The notes under the pieces: model-generated
Told to the model about the DNA's origin: nothing
The model's input: the letters and a program-made list of their open reading frames with translations, nothing else
Database searches by the model: none
Assembly (NCBI GenBank): GCA_029204225.1
Contig: CM055103.1
Span: 54,703,426 to 54,767,425, forward strand
DNA: 64,000 bases
Reading direction: 5' to 3'
From: Diphasiastrum complanatum
Lineage: Eukaryota; Streptophyta; Lycopodiopsida; Lycopodiales; Lycopodiaceae
Position numbers and translations under genes: made by a program
In this document: positions 50,216-63,469 of the stretch, piece by piece
Layout of the letters: every line of letters begins with the position of its first letter
Numbering within the stretch: position 1 is the first letter of the stretch

Positions 50216-50900
50216 TACATGCTGAATGGATCCAATTACTACTTGTGGAAATTTAAGATAAAGACCTTGCTAATTGCCAATGAGTTGTGGGATGTTGTCA
50301 CAGGTATAGAGAAGAGAAGCCTAAACATGACAAAGCCGACTCAAACTGGAAGTCGAAGGATGGTAATGCTTTCACACTTATTATTCTTAATATAGACGAC
50401 ACTCAGATTGGCCACATATCTGAAGCTCAAACTTCGAAACAAATGGTGATTCAATTTAGAATCACGTTAACCAGTTTAAGAATCTCTCGCTACAGATAGC
50501 CATTGTTGGAGCAGTCATAAACGATCAAGATGCAATTAAGGCAATGTACATATGAGAATTGGGTGATGATCATATCGACACACTCAGATTTAACTCTTAC
50601 AAGAGTTATCACTATGTTGTTGCAAGAAAATAATCGAAGAAGTCAAGACGCTTTGTTGACTTCATCATCTCAAGCTCTATATGTCAACAAAGGCTCAAAA
50701 TGACAAAAAAAAAAAAGCTCTAAGCAGTTCGCATCAAATCCGAAACTGACTCAAAGTCAACAAAATTATCAAATCCACAATTAAAGAAGAAAATGTTCTA
50801 TAAGTATTGCAAGCGCACTAATCATGAGATCTAGGATTGCAGGGTTCTCAAAGCTAAGAAAGCCAGTAAGCAACCAGATCAACAGGCAAATGCAGTGGTT
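50216..50900 (+). pseudogene. Second copia gag remnant
   Basis: NYYLWKFKIKTLLIANELWDVVTG resembles the gag at 46338. Further on, MFYKYCKRTNHEI-x-DC is a broken zinc knuckle, with the first Cys now Tyr and a stop (TAG) inside. The G-rich repeat begins about 28 bases after the remnant ends. Confidence 0.75.
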
Positions 50901-50927
50901 TATGGGCTAACTATAGCTAGAAAGCAT

Positions 50928-52824
50928 CTTTTTTGGCCGTCCTTGGGCCAAAATGACCCTTGCAACTGAATGATCAGAGCCAGCAAACAGAGCGACGTCA
51001 TAGAGCAGGGAGAAACATGTTTCGGGGTGTTTTTGTCACCATTCTATTGAGCGGAGTGCAGGTAACCTAGTGATGGGCTACATTCGCTGTTTGGGTACCA
51101 TCAGGCAAAATTTGGGGCAATTTTTAGCTGGTGAAATCTACTATAGGGCGGTACATTGAGGCAGTATTGCTGTAGAATAATTATTGCTTACTTTTAGCAT
51201 GTGTGTACCTCCAAGGTAGCCCATATTTTCGAAAATATGGGCTACCTTGGAGGTACACACATTTTGGTGGTCAAAGGTAATGGAAGTGCAAGGTGGTGCC
51301 GATTGGAAACCATTGGGAAAGATAGCAGACTTGCATTGGACGAGCTATGTGTGGGACACGCAGAGGATGAAGAATGGGTCAATAATCACACTTTGGAGAC
51401 TCTTGGAGAGTGGTGTGTGTGATGATTTTGCGGTTTTGCGATCGGTAAGTCAATTTTGATCAAGTCATTGTAGTTGTGGAGCAGTGTGTATCAGGTTTGT
51501 CATCGAGAGATACACTTCAACTACCTATTTTGGGTAAGTCAAGTCAATTTGCCATATCATGATTGCATCATGGATGCAGGTTCCAGTGATAGCAGGGTGC
51601 AGATTGTTTGGTTTGGGCCACGGAAGATCTCATAAATTCACTTGGAGGGATATTGACATGCACGTCATGTGAGGGACTTGATGGTGGCTTTGGAGTTCAC
51701 ATCTCAGTGTATTCTTAGGGACTGGTTTGGAACCATTCATAGGAGCAACTTGGAGCTAGCTTGGGGGAATACAGGTGGGCACTACAGGGTAGATGATCAG
51801 ATCCTTGTGATCAAGGATGGCATTGGGATACTTGGTAGGGATAGCATTGTAGGATAACATGGGATGATCATCAGGGGGCAGCTATTTCATATTGGACTTG
51901 AGTCTTTGGATTGGACAAGACTTACGGGTGGGATTCATGATGGAATCAGGACACTACAAACACAAATGGGCAAAGCGTGAAGCTTTGGGAGCCGATGGAG
52001 ATCGCACCGGGTGTGATCGAAGGGCAAGCACCATGATGGGGGTTTTGCTAGTGATCTACTACAGGGGACACTGATGGTGAGGACTTCATGGTGTGCTCAT
52101 TTGGGAGTACAGACTGGCATTACAGCAGGGGGCCATTTTTGGACAATGGCATCAATGGGGAGACATCTACCATCATGGACGTGGATAAGCTATCTACAAC
52201 TTTTATGCATTTGGCTATATATGCAGGAGTCTAGGCTTGGCACAAGTGTTGGAATTTCCATGGTGCATATTCTCAGGTGGTGAGATTAGGGATAAGCCTA
52301 GAGGGAGTCACTCAAAGCCATATACCTCAGTACGATTAGGGAGACAGTGGTCTCGGGATCCCATGAGAGGTGACTCAGGGATATGCCTGCGTTGACATGG
52401 TGTCGGGTGGCACATAGCCAAGGAGAGCGAGCAGATGCTAGGAGCTAGGTGGAGCAGGTGATGCATTGGAGTTCGGCTTGTCTAGCAGGATGGTGACCAG
52501 GATGGAAGAGGTTAGCATAGCATGTGGATGATGAGTCCATTGGGGTGTCACTCAGGGAGATGCTACAGTTGCTCGGGTTTGAAATGCCATTTGATGTATG
52601 GATGATGACTTCAGCTCGTGCATCATGTAGTGACCTAGGGACGTGTCAAGTCTACTTGGAAGTAGGTGGCATGGAGTGTACCTAGGGTGGTACATATCCT
52701 GAGGGCATGGAGTGCATTACAGGGTGATGTGGATCCAGCATGCCCTTGGTTGTGAGCCAACAAGGATGGAGATGGTTGCTCAGGGAGTGACAGCTGATAC
52801 TTTGGCGAGTGATCAGGTGAGCTG
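50928..52824. repeat. G-rich dispersed repeat, copy 2 (1.9 kb)
   Basis: Colinear with 24247-26482 except for a gap of about 356 bp, replaced here by an extra inverted 32-bp segment (see the palindrome). It ends at GATCAGGTGAGCTGCAT, after which the two copies have nothing in common. Confidence 0.85.
51200..51263. repeat. Perfect 64-bp palindrome
   Basis: Arms 51200-51231 and 51232-51263 are exact reverse complements with no spacer; the centre reads ATTTTCGAAAAT. The right arm matches copy 1 at 24882-24913. The left arm is the extra inverted copy and sits where copy 2 lacks 356 bp. Confidence 0.97.
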
Positions 52825-53414
52825 CATTGCAAAATGATCGTTTCTTTAATGTATGGCTACACCTATCAAATTCGAACAATACTATCGTGAAAGTGACAAC
52901 CATAAACAAAGATAATATTGCTATGTAGAAGTATTCGTTGTTAACCTTCGAAAAATATTTGTCGGACCTCTTTGATAGTCACTCGATAATTGTCATCTTC
53001 GTTTCGACCCACCTATGTATGCAGGAATTGCCAATAGGTGGGTCGAATGCTCTTATTTTTTTTACAAATACAAATGAGTAACCATTTTCTTATTTGTGTA
53101 TGATTAGGAAGCTCTTTATGTTGTGCTCTTAATAAGGCATGGGTCATGTGGGTTAAGCCACCTCCACCTGTTTAGTAATATGAATTTGTGTGGCTTACTA
53201 GGGATGTTTAGTTTGAATTTGTGTGGCTTACTAGAGATGTAAATTTTATGGTGCAGACTTTAGGAAGGTGTATAATATAGGTTTTAATTTTAGGTCCAAA
53301 AATTTAAGGGATTCTTAGGAAGATTTATTTTGGGCTCGGTCAAAAGTTACATGTATGTCGAGGAAAAGTTGCTCTTTAATAGGGGATGCGTCGTTCCGGT
53401 CGTGGTTTTGTTCT

Positions 53415-53417
<3 letters not shown>
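52825..53417. other. Promoter-side stretch of the following gene
   Basis: No gene recognised. GTGTGGCTTACTAG(G/A)GATGT is repeated at about 53187 and 53222. Confidence 0.4.

Positions 53418-53461
<44 letters not shown>
53418..53461 (+). repeat. (CT)n microsatellite just before a start codon
   Basis: About 21 CT units end 11 bases before the ATG at 53472. Pyrimidine tracts in 5' leaders are common in plant genes, and its position supports a transcribed leader. Confidence 0.95.
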
Positions 53462-53462
<1 letters not shown>

Positions 53463-53471
53463 GCTGAAATC

Positions 53472-55542
53472 ATGGTCATCACGACACAGCCGAGAACGCC
53501 AGCAGATTTCAATGGCATGAAGATGGACGAAATCAAAGCCTGGCTTCTACAGCACAATGTCAAACTTCCTGCCTCGGTATCGCGCCTTCTGAAACCCACA
53601 TCACTTTTTCAAATTCAACTGCTATACTTACCTTCCTAGTTTTCTCGCCGATGAAAAGCTCGATAATTTAAAACTGCCTCAGATTCGATCACCGAGGACG
53701 TTTTCATGCTCGTTGCTGGCTGTTTTTAAGGCTGTACGAATTGTGTTTTCTTGTCAATCTATATTGTGAAGATGAATGAACCAGAATAGTGCAAATTCAG
53801 CATCCAAAACATTCACGATTTTGCTTGAAGGTCATACTGCTGTGTAGTACATTTCATTCCACTTTATTATTTGTTAACCGCACGTTTAGAATCATTCCTT
53901 TAAAGCTATGTTTGCATCTAGACAAGACCGTCTTTCTCTGGATTTACCATTGTTATATAATATTGATTGAAATTTGAAACTTGCTCCCTGTTCCTTTTGC
54001 TGAATTGACTTTATTAAATAGTACGATAGGATGATGAATTCTATGATTAACATCTAGAGAACAAGGCAAAATCCATTCCCCCGCATAACGCTTTTTAGAT
54101 GGATTAACAACCATAACGTGTAAGTGGAAAGAAGTCTCTTTCATTTAAAAATTTCAAGCTGGACACCTAAGCACTTCCAAGAAATTGAAAGTACAAATTC
54201 CAGTTCACCTGAAGATGGAATAAGCGCTTTCACATGACGTTGGCGATGCATCACGATGTCCCGGATGATGCAAATACTCACTCAACTTAAAACCCTAATT
54301 CAGAGAACTAGAATAACCCAAAGCGACATCTTTCATGCTCTAGATTGAGTCTTTTTTCTTCCTGACTAAGCAAGGTATATTTTGGGTGCTGTGTCTGGCA
54401 GTCTCGGCAATCCCTTTTTGCTCTAAAACTAATGGCTGTGGAGAAATTGAGCCAATTGCTGTGGAAGAAGACGTCCGAAGCTACCAAACAAGGATCACAG
54501 CGGTTACGTCGAAGACCGGTACGTAACTACTTTTTACAGGAAACGTTTCAGGAACTGATGATCCTTAAATGATCAGTAAGTAAACTGGTGATGGCATGTG
54601 CATTTATAGGCCACGAACACTAAGTAGTATCTGAATTGCACTTCCTGTTTTGTTGTCTGCAATCTGACGAACTAGCTTTGACCCATGACGTGTAGTAACG
54701 ATTATGGGGTCTCTAAACTCCAGCCTAGCCAAGAACATGTCAATTATAGGAAATCAAATCATCCGGTATTAGTTTCGTAGGGACATTTTGGTGCCAGCAG
54801 AAGAAGGCAGCTCAATCTTAAACCTTGAAAAAAAAAAATTGAATATCAATAGAGTAGTTGGCTGAATGGACGTATATAAGCGCTTTTCATCACTTAATCA
54901 GTTAAAATTATCGATGAAATTTCTGCCAAACCATCAAGATGATTCAATTGAATATCCTCTTTCTGACTGATCATTTCATTGTTTTCACAGAAAAGTCTAG
55001 GAGATGTGACAGGCAGAGAAAGATCTCGGTCCTCCGTGAGTACTGGACCCCCGGTTCCATTGGCGACCCCGAGCACTCTCAATCTTACGCTCGATGACGA
55101 CGTCATGAATGGAGTCAGATTCGAACAAAACGAGCTATTCGAACTAGAACGCCTCCCAACTGATTATTTGGATGAGCAGAAGCTGACTGACCCATTTCTA
55201 ACCGGGACTAGTGCTAACTGGAATCAGAGGCCAAGCTCTTCACACGCGCACTTGGATCAACTTATGAACAATGTTACTAAACCATCAAGCCCAAAGCCAA
55301 AAATTACAACTCGCAGTCGTTCTCCCTCTCCCTCCCGTTACAGACCAACAGCAGCATCCACGTCCATTGCTTCTTCCATGGAAGACTCACGGATGATTTC
55401 AGCTCTTTTCGGAGATCAGTCCCCTCAGTCATTCCCAACCCAGAGGGCTCCCTACCAGTACGGTTCTTCAGACGACCCAGAAAGATCCTTCCTCTCACGC
55501 TGGCTTGCATGTTCAACCGCCAGAGGGCAATCGTTCTTTTGA
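53472..55542 (+). CDS. Probable host gene, three exons, Ser/Arg/Pro-rich protein of unknown function
   Basis: Proposed join: 53472-53576, 54402-54518, 54991-55542, about 257 residues. All junctions are phase 0: CCTCG|GTATC, GGCAG|TCTCG, GACCG|GTACG and CACAG|AAAAG. Exon 1 has MDEIKAWLLQHNVKLPAS, which resembles one helix-extended-helix of the SAP/LEM-like kind. Exon 2 is basic (LSQLLWKKTSEATKQ). Exon 3 is acidic in the middle (TLDDDVMNG, FELERLPTDYLDEQ), then Ser/Pro/Arg-rich (TRSRSPSPSRYRP) and ends SSDDPERSFLSRW. A shorter model starts at the ATG at 54432 (29 + 183 residues), and further exons after 55542 are possible. The exon 1 link is the weakest part. A CT tract lies in the leader. Function unknown. 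Confidence 0.55.
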
Positions 55543-57936
55543 TGCAGTCTAGACGAAGGTTCTCACCTCTTCTGGCGATTTATTTCACGGTATACTAATC
55601 TAGATCCATCCCAAGAGACCTGCATATTTAGAGCAAGAGCCAGTAATCACCGATCTGACCAACATCCACCAAACTATGGACAGGACCTAGCTTAACCGTA
55701 AAGTTTGCACTTGCAAACTAAAATCATCTTCATCATTGATACAAATGCATGTAAGTTAGTTTGGATGAAACCAATTTAGCCCACCAAAGAACAAAATGTA
55801 TATGTGTAAAAGTTAGTTGGTTGAAATCAATTTAGGTGCTACCTAAGAACTCTAGATGTAGCTCGAACAATCCAAGCATAGAAACCCCTAATGAATATCT
55901 TGTTTGTTTGAGATATCATCTAAGCACCTAGGTTCATGGACAGGATTTGTGGATAATGATATTCGTAGATTAGTTGTGGGAGACAATGATGATAGGGTAG
56001 AATTTCTTCAGTTTGACATAGAGAAAAATCTATTGTTTTTCAAGCTAAAGATATGAATAATAATTCCCTTGATGCCCAGTGTTCAAAATAGAGTCTAGCA
56101 ATGTAACTAGAACAAACAAAAGGTCTTACATGCCTAATCACTAGGGTTATTAGTGTAATGCCACAATTCAAACCCATGATCTATAAACAAAATTAGATGA
56201 TTAACCACATGAAATTTTATTCTTTTTCAAAAAGAATGTAGTCTAGACAAATTTGTTGTCAAGTGCAAGTGGCCAGATCAAATATCTTAAATTAGGAGAG
56301 CAAAACTCATCTACCATTTTGCATCTATGCATGGATAATTGATACCATATTGGTGATTTACTTTCTTTCCATATTATGCTATCAAATAAAAACTATTGCT
56401 TGTTTCTAGTATCCAATCTCTTGGTAAGAAATTGTCTCTTTTTCTTTTGAAAGAGCCAAGTACTTTTAATTGGGTTATCAAATAAGCATGTCCTAGTGAT
56501 TTATTATATGTAGTCATTTTATTTCGAAGATTCTAAAGATCTAGATATTCATGTTTAGGTGGATCTTCCTCCTTTTTAAGTGGACTTTTGCATATGCTTT
56601 CCACTATTCTTCGTGCACTAGAGAAAATCCTTGCCTATCTAAACTAGAGTACTATCAAACTTTCTTAAATGCTAAAGTATGTATGCTACAAAGACTCAGT
56701 GTTCTCATACAATATCATGTCAGCATATTCCTCAATGAAGCTTTTGAGAAAACAAAAAGTTTACTTTTGCAGTTTGTCTTGATGTTCATAAAAATGAATG
56801 GAGCATTAGATCAATGAGTTCACTTTTTCCACCGACAAGGAAAATGTTGTTCTTGCTGCCAATCAAGGCAATTTTTGAGAGATGACTAGTCTATGTTTCA
56901 AGTTAGCAAGTTCAAAATGCTCCAGCAAGATGACTACTCTTTAATAGGAATGCTTTGTAAACTCCCAAACTAAAATTATGAAGTTAGCAATTCTACTCAA
57001 GCTCGTTGATTTAATGTGCCAAAGAGCATTTCTACTCAAGCTTGCTGATCTAATGTGCCAAAGAAAAATCTACAAATGCCACCATTAACCTAGGCAAGAT
57101 AGCACCTTAAATATAGTCAAAAATAGAATGTAAGAATGATCTCAATAAATTCAATAGAAAACACCTTCATGGACATGATCCACGATGTTGAGCCTAAGTG
57201 CTATTGCAAAGTTACCCCATACGATTAACTTGTTTCTTATTCTACTTACTATTATTACTATTGAAATCTCATTAATAGTACAAGATCTATTGTAGTATGC
57301 ATATCACATCACATTCACTATAGTTCACAATATCACAAGCTCTCGAAGCTATATTGAAGCACATATATTCCTACAAACAAACATTAATAATAAAATGTCG
57401 CATACACGACCAAGCTTATCCAAGATGATATCATGTTATATAATCATTGTTGTCACATGTAGACCCATTAATGTTATACCAATTAGGTTCATTGGTCCAA
57501 CTCCAACATGAGACACATCTATGTTGGAGGGTTTGCGGATATCGAGGCAACCCTAACCATAGAAAATAAGTGAGAGAGATTTGGACCCTGCGTGTGTAAG
57601 TCCAACCCGATGATCACATAGTTAATTAGTTAAAAGTTAATAGAAGGACTTTAGGCCTTTTTGCGGGACTTTTAATGTCGCAAAGCCTAATAGTCAAGTT
57701 AGTGAATAAAAAGGGTTCCAATAGAATTTCAGGCCAAATCCCTAAAATCCACTATATAGTGGTAATTTTGAATTATTGTAGATACTTCTCTCTTCATTTC
57801 AATACAAGCAAGTTGGGCCTATTATAGATTGGATATGGAATGTCCTTGCTCTTCTTCTTTCATCCTCTATCTATCATGTTTTATTTGTATTTGCAAATTG
57901 CTGGATTTGATGCTTGTTGGAGTTGATCATTATGAT

Positions 57937-57938
<2 letters not shown>
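55543..57938. other. AT-rich intergenic stretch
   Basis: No genes recognised. A 44-bp tandem duplication lies near 56985-57068 (TTCTACTCAAGCT(C/T)G(T/C)TGAT). The segment 57480-57800 reads like part of an LTR (CCAACATGAGACA, CACTATATAGTGG), but no partner was found. Confidence 0.45.

Positions 57939-58012
<74 letters not shown>
57939..58012. repeat. (TG)n-(AG)n compound microsatellite
   Basis: About 21 TG units followed by about 14 AG units, inside a short open frame that it creates. Confidence 0.95.
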
Positions 58013-59862
58013 TAAGGTCTATCATTGTTGTAGTGTTAATGGATCTTAGTGTTAATGCTTAGTGTTAGATATGGATCACATGCATTTCCTGGATTATGAA
58101 ATATGCTATCACTCTCATGGGAACGAATATCCACATGACAACTAGTTAATCCTCTTCATCTCATTGATGCTTGTGTGCTTGGATTTAGGATTGAGGGTGG
58201 ATAGGAAATACTCGCTACAATTTTGCACCGTTGCCAGGGAGCTATGCCAATTTTCCATTTTATGGCATGTATTTGATATATGGATGGATGTTAGCTTGCA
58301 TTTAGACATCTTGTTTTGGCATATAAAGTTAAAAATGCATTTAAAGGTTAATTTGGAAGAGGTCAGTTGTTATATTGATCTATTTTTGTCAAAAAAGTGC
58401 CCTTTTTGCAAAAATAACAGTATCACTCATGATCCTTTGTCTGAACCTTTGTAAGATTTCCAAATATAGTAATCCATCACTTTTTAGTTTGGCAAAGGTT
58501 AGATCTATTTGGATCATTCGCTAGTTCTATCCTAGTATTATCATTACCAGATATATCTATTGTCAATTAGACAAAGTTTAGTTTTACCAAATTTGTCAGA
58601 AACAGTTAGATAAGTGATTTTTTACCCAAAATATTAGTGAAAGAACCCTCACCAAGTCAACCTTCGCCTAGGGGTGTCTCGATATTGATAAAGCACTTTA
58701 TACCAGGCTAACAACTAGTGATGGAGGTGTTTATTCACTAACAAGTGTACCCGAATGGGGTAAACTTGCAATGGTGGGGAGACACAACAAATTATCGTAG
58801 ATAATGAATGAACCATGAATTGGCTCGGCCTTGCAACTGATGCCAAATCTGCACTCTGTAAATGCAAATTCCAGCCAGAACTCTGGTGACAAACTGATAA
58901 AAGTCTCTCGAACGATTTGCGAAACTTTTGCAAACTCGAATTATTTCTGTTCGAGAATAGTTTGTGTTGGATCAATCATGCTTTGTAACGCAACAAAAAC
59001 AAAACGAGACGAAATCTAGACGAAAACAAAATGAAACGAAGCGAAGCAAAACTTATGTCCGCTCTGAAATTGATTTACGCTTATAGCCAAGTGATCGTGA
59101 AACGAAACGAAACGAAACGAATCGAAACACGAAGCGAAAACATTCATGAACAAAATCAGTCCGTCAGAAATTTAGATATGATAGTTGGTCACTATCATCT
59201 ATATCGTTCTTACAATCCTTCAAAGTGTAGACAGACACTGCTGATCTACGTTAACAAATTGGCATTCAACAAAATCAAACCAATGTGCAAAATTGAATAA
59301 ACAATTGAATCAAACACACGAATAATATCAGAGAAAAATACATTTGAGATCATACAATCATACAGATTAATATGTGCATAACAGCTACAATATTATCTAT
59401 TGATCTTCTGATTTTTCGAGCACTGTGCCATAGATCACACAGTGTATTGGTGTGAGAGAAATACAGTTCTCTCACGAATAATGTCTTGCTTACTAGTGGA
59501 CTTCTGGATCTACAGATCCTCTACGAAATTGTCTCGCTCACAAGCAGACATGTATTCTGTATATTTTTGTCTTTTGTATATTTTATTATGCATCAAAGTA
59601 GAAAGTATATAGTTTGCAAACTTTTTCGTGTCATGTCGTGTAACTTCCAAATCAGAAAGATTAAATATCCACAACTAATCTCGAATTACAAGAGTGGCAG
59701 ATTAGCCATGATCTAGATTACTTCTGTTGATGTCATGACATCTGATCAAAAGTGTGTACCCCATTGTACTTGGCTGATCTTCTTGGTCAGTTCTAGGAGC
59801 ATGAATGATTTCGTGTCATGTCGTGTCGAGTCTGTCATGTCGTGTCGCCTTTTGTCAAAAAT
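58013..59862. other. Stretch downstream of a minus-strand copia tail, possibly LTR-derived
   Basis: No gene. ACGAAACGAAACG-type pentamer runs lie at 58990-59130 and TCATGTCGTGTCG repeats at 59626-59640 and 59812-59848. Since the copia RNase H at 59863-60500 points this way, its 3' LTR is expected here, but ends could not be fixed. Confidence 0.4.
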
Positions 59863-60500
59863 TCAGGATTGAAAGCTAGCAAAGCTTTGACAATAGAAAC
59901 GTTTTGTTTCTTCAGCTCCCCTCTCAAAGCATGATAGCTTGACGACACCAAGATTGCTCCTCTGTTTCTTGAATAGGCCTTTGTCTAAGGCTTTTGTGAA
60001 AATGTCAGATACCATCTCCTTTGTTCCAATGAAGGTAGTCTGCAACATCTTCTTCCCAATCAGATCCCTTATCAATTGGTACTTGGTCGCAATGTGTTTC
60101 GTCCTTGAGTGAAACACGGGGTCTTCTGTCAGATGTAATGCGGATGTGTTGTCCATCTACAATACCAGAGGTTTATTTTTCGATTCACCCAGTTCATCAA
60201 GGAACTACTTGAGACAAAGTCTTTCGCTGGCCATCTTTGCTGCTGCAATGTACTCTGCTTCGCAGAATGACTGAGCCACAATGGTTTGCTTCTTGATGAC
60301 ACGAAGAATTGTTGTTCCTGACGTGATGGTGTATTCTCCCGAGACACTTTCACAGCCGTCCTTGAGGGATGCCTACCTAGCATCACTGTAGAAAAGCATC
60401 TGAAATCTTGAAATCCTACATCACGACAATAACAACCAAAATCTTTTGTTAATTGAAGATATTGCAAAATTTGTTTCGCAATCTTCCAATGTGTCATTAC
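59863..60500 (-). pseudogene. Copia RNase H tail
   Basis: Minus strand: HWKIAKQILQYLQLTKDFG, then, in shifted frames, RNase H words. At 60156-59863 follow DNTSALHLTEDPVFHSRTKHI and ATKYQLIRDLI, then EMVSDIFTKALDKGLF, the usual end of the copia polyprotein. RT is missing upstream. Frame breaks near 60150 and 60400. Confidence 0.85.
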
Positions 60501-60943
60501 AGAAATTATGAGTCTGAAGAGGGCATTTGAAAAAAGATGTTTTTTTATTTTTTTCTTATTTTCATTGCCATGTGGACCAATTGAAACCTTAAAATTGGGG
60601 TTCTACGTAACGTAGAATTTTCCAAATATAAATAAAATAAAAACTTTTAAAATATATTGTTGTTTCATTGGACAACATTTGGGAATGCTATTGGTTGATG
60701 AGGCCTGCCCTTCCAGCTCGTCATTGCCCGAAGAGACCCAAAAATATTGAAAATGAATATGAAAGACGGTTGAGATAAGAAAATTGATGTACCATTAATG
60801 TATATGCATTGTCAAATCATGGTTAACAGGGTTAACCCAAGTTAATTCATGGCACCAAATAGATCAGTATTTCAAATTTATGCCAACACATTTTCTCAAA
60901 TTCATGGCTTTTTGTCTACTCAAATTTTCATATTCATAGTTCA
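60501..60943. other. Unannotated stretch
   Basis: No gene or repeat recognised. Confidence 0.5.
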
Positions 60944-61810
60944 ATGTTTCAAATTTTTGCATGCACGTTACGAATGGTGCCAACAAGGAAGCCGTGTTCC
61001 TCAATCAACTCTGTGATTCTATTCAACGAGAAAGATGATAATGGATTATGGGTGCCAAAAAAATATTCAAAAAACTCTTGGGTTTTGATGCATCCATCAT
61101 CAAGAGGAGCATTTCGAAAAAGCAAAAGGTCAAAACTATCATTTCCATCTTATTGGAAGGCCAAAATTTTGGATTTTAGAACATCATTAGAGGAAAATCT
61201 ATTTCTGAAATTCTAGTCCAATATGTATATATGCATTCAGAGATAAATGTGTAAGGATTCAACTGTCAGGATCACAAAAAAAACAACTGTGAGTATTGAT
61301 ATTTTTGATATTTAGATTTTTGTCATTCATAAATATCTAATAGTAAACTTGCCAATCTGATCATTTTTCTCTTGTAGATTTATATCCATCCAACATAACT
61401 GAATGGGAGCCCAGTGGATCTTTAGCAGGTGTGTTAGATGTTATTTACACTGATATTGGACAGCTGCAATATTGAGGTAGGACTGCAAAAGATCTAGCTG
61501 ATAGAGATCTTTTTTTATGAATCAATATACATTCATGATACAAAAGGAAATTTTGGACAAATAGTCCCAATTCCATTACCTAGTTTTGAAAGTGATGAAT
61601 GGATTGCACCAAATGCTACAGTCTCAGAATCATTTCGTTGCAAGATATATAATGATGTAAAAAATTCATTGAAAATGAGCACAAGATCAAAAACAGTCAG
61701 ATTGAGTTGGTTTATTGCCTTGAATATATTTGTGGATTTCTTTTCAAGTGTCAATGTACACAAAACTCCAACGATGTTTGTATGCAAAAATTTATCAAAT
61801 AGTACTTATG
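60944..61810 (+). other. Unrecognised coding-like exons
   Basis: A frame at 60944-61216 (NSVILFNEKDDNGLWVPKKY, then WVLMHPSSRGAFRKSKRSK) has gene-like composition. After TTGTAG at about 61378 comes DLYPSNITEWEPSGSLAG with a GT donor, and at about 61540-61809 a further open frame (IVPIPLPSFESDEWIAPNA, STRSKTVRLSWFIAL). A Cys-x2-Cys word follows near 61865. Together they could be one spliced gene, probably a transposon passenger. I do not recognise the family. Confidence 0.35.
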
Positions 61811-62167
61811 GATGAAGGCTGGGACAAAACATCAGATGGAGAAATAGAATGCAGAATTAAAATGTCTTCGATGTGCTTCCATTATCAAATTGAAAAACAA
61901 ATGTTGAGCTTATGCTTCCATTATCAAAGATGGAAAAAAATAAAGGTAAATGGGTGCCACTCGATCAAGACTTGGAAGCCAGTGGACATTCAAAATGAAA
62001 AAATATTGAAATTATATACAATGATGCCGTTTTGACGTGTGTTGAGGTGGAAGAAGATTGAAGTCTAAATTACATCAGGCGGGAACTATTGCTCCTACAA
62101 GATGATGTACTTTTATACTTCAGATTCATTTTCAATGATAAACTTGTAACTTACTTGAAGTGATCTG

Positions 62168-62370
62168 GGTTTTTTCGGAATTCTTTCTTTGAAAATTTTC
62201 AGTCATTCTTGTGCATCTGGTATGACCTAGATTTTCTGGCTTTCACCGCATCTCGGATCTCCAATTTGCGGTAGTTCATAATGTCTCCCATGCAGCCCAC
62301 CATCCATTTTCGATCAAACTTCATATCAGACGAGGGGACTAAAATTTTGCTATACAACTGGTCAACAACA
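62168..62370 (-). repeat. Inverted partner of 26762-26965
   Basis: Minus-strand frame DQLYSKILVPSSDMKFDRKW, then GDIMNYRKLEIRDAVKARKS, then MHKND and a stop. It is free of the internal stop seen in the 26.8-kb copy, so this is the better preserved version. Confidence 0.75.
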
Positions 62371-63240
62371 TGAGGAAGTGGTCGGAATTAGGGAAGTTCC
62401 TACACCAGGAGAAGTTTGGAGAGGATTTTGAAGGAGAGAAGGTTGGGGAGAGGTCTAAAGAGGAGGAGGTTAGGGAGGAGTTTGAACAGGAGTGTAACCA
62501 ACAAGGGTTTGAATGAGAGAAAAAATGGGTGGAGTGGGCTGGCAAGAGGGATCATGATGCCATGGAGTCCCATAGGAGAAATGAGGTCTTGGGATGTGGG
62601 TGCCGAAGACGGAAAAATGTGAGGGGTGAGTATGAGGGTGCCGAGATACTCAGGTGTGACAGATGCAGGAGTCGTAGTATCACATGCCATGCATGTTGCT
62701 TCCTGAGTTAGTGTATTTCGAAGTAAGAAATTTGTACAACAAGGCCTACTAGAAGGATGTGCTAGACTCAAGGCCGCATGAGGCACAACATCATCGTCAC
62801 AACTGCCACAACAGGAGCTGCCACTGAGGTGGCTCCTCCTACGATCTCTCTTCTCCCAGGAATGTTAGGAAGAGGCACTGGCGTTATCATATGGGGGGGA
62901 GGGAATCTTGTCAGAGAGACCCTCGTTGGAAGGGAAAACACCTTGGTTGGAGGGTTGTGGGGACTGGATCCCCTCAGAATGAGAGGATGTTGACGGGTAG
63001 TCGACCATCCTTGCCTCCCAATGAGCTTGTGGTCTCTCCGTGATTTTTCTTGCACGTGAGGGAGACATCTCATCCATATAGCTGAGGACCTCATCGTCAC
63101 TTATGGACAAAAAATGGGACGACTCACGACTACGGCTAGATCTCTGACTGGGAGACGTGTCATGAGACATAAGGAAAACATGTGTGAGATAATTGCTGCT
63201 ACCAACTAGAAATAGTTCTAAAAATTGCAATCCTATTTAA
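62371..63240 (-). pseudogene. Possible N-terminal and middle part of the same unknown transposon protein
   Basis: Minus strand: a frame from about 63170 (MSHDTSPSQRSSRSRESSHF) down to 62865 is Ser/Pro-rich. It continues in a shifted frame with GRREIVGGATSVAAPVVAVV to 62768, then MACDTTTPASVTPEYLGT at 62700-62640. The stretch leads into the repeat at 62370-62168, so gag-like protein remnants are possible. Low-complexity; family unknown. Confidence 0.3.
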
Positions 63241-63469
63241 TTTAGTGCAAGAAATAAGTTCACGTTAGTGGAGTTCTCAATATCAAAAAAATCCTTTAAG
63301 GAATGCCATGTAGGATGAAGAAAAATATCAAAATAAAAAAAACAATATTGCTTATTTGCTTGGCCCCACCACTCTCGAGGCCACCCCAACTCCCAATGAT
63401 CTAACCATAGTGTCTACAGTCACAATTAACAACTCTAAGTTGTTCACAGTCTAACGTGTCAAAATTTGA

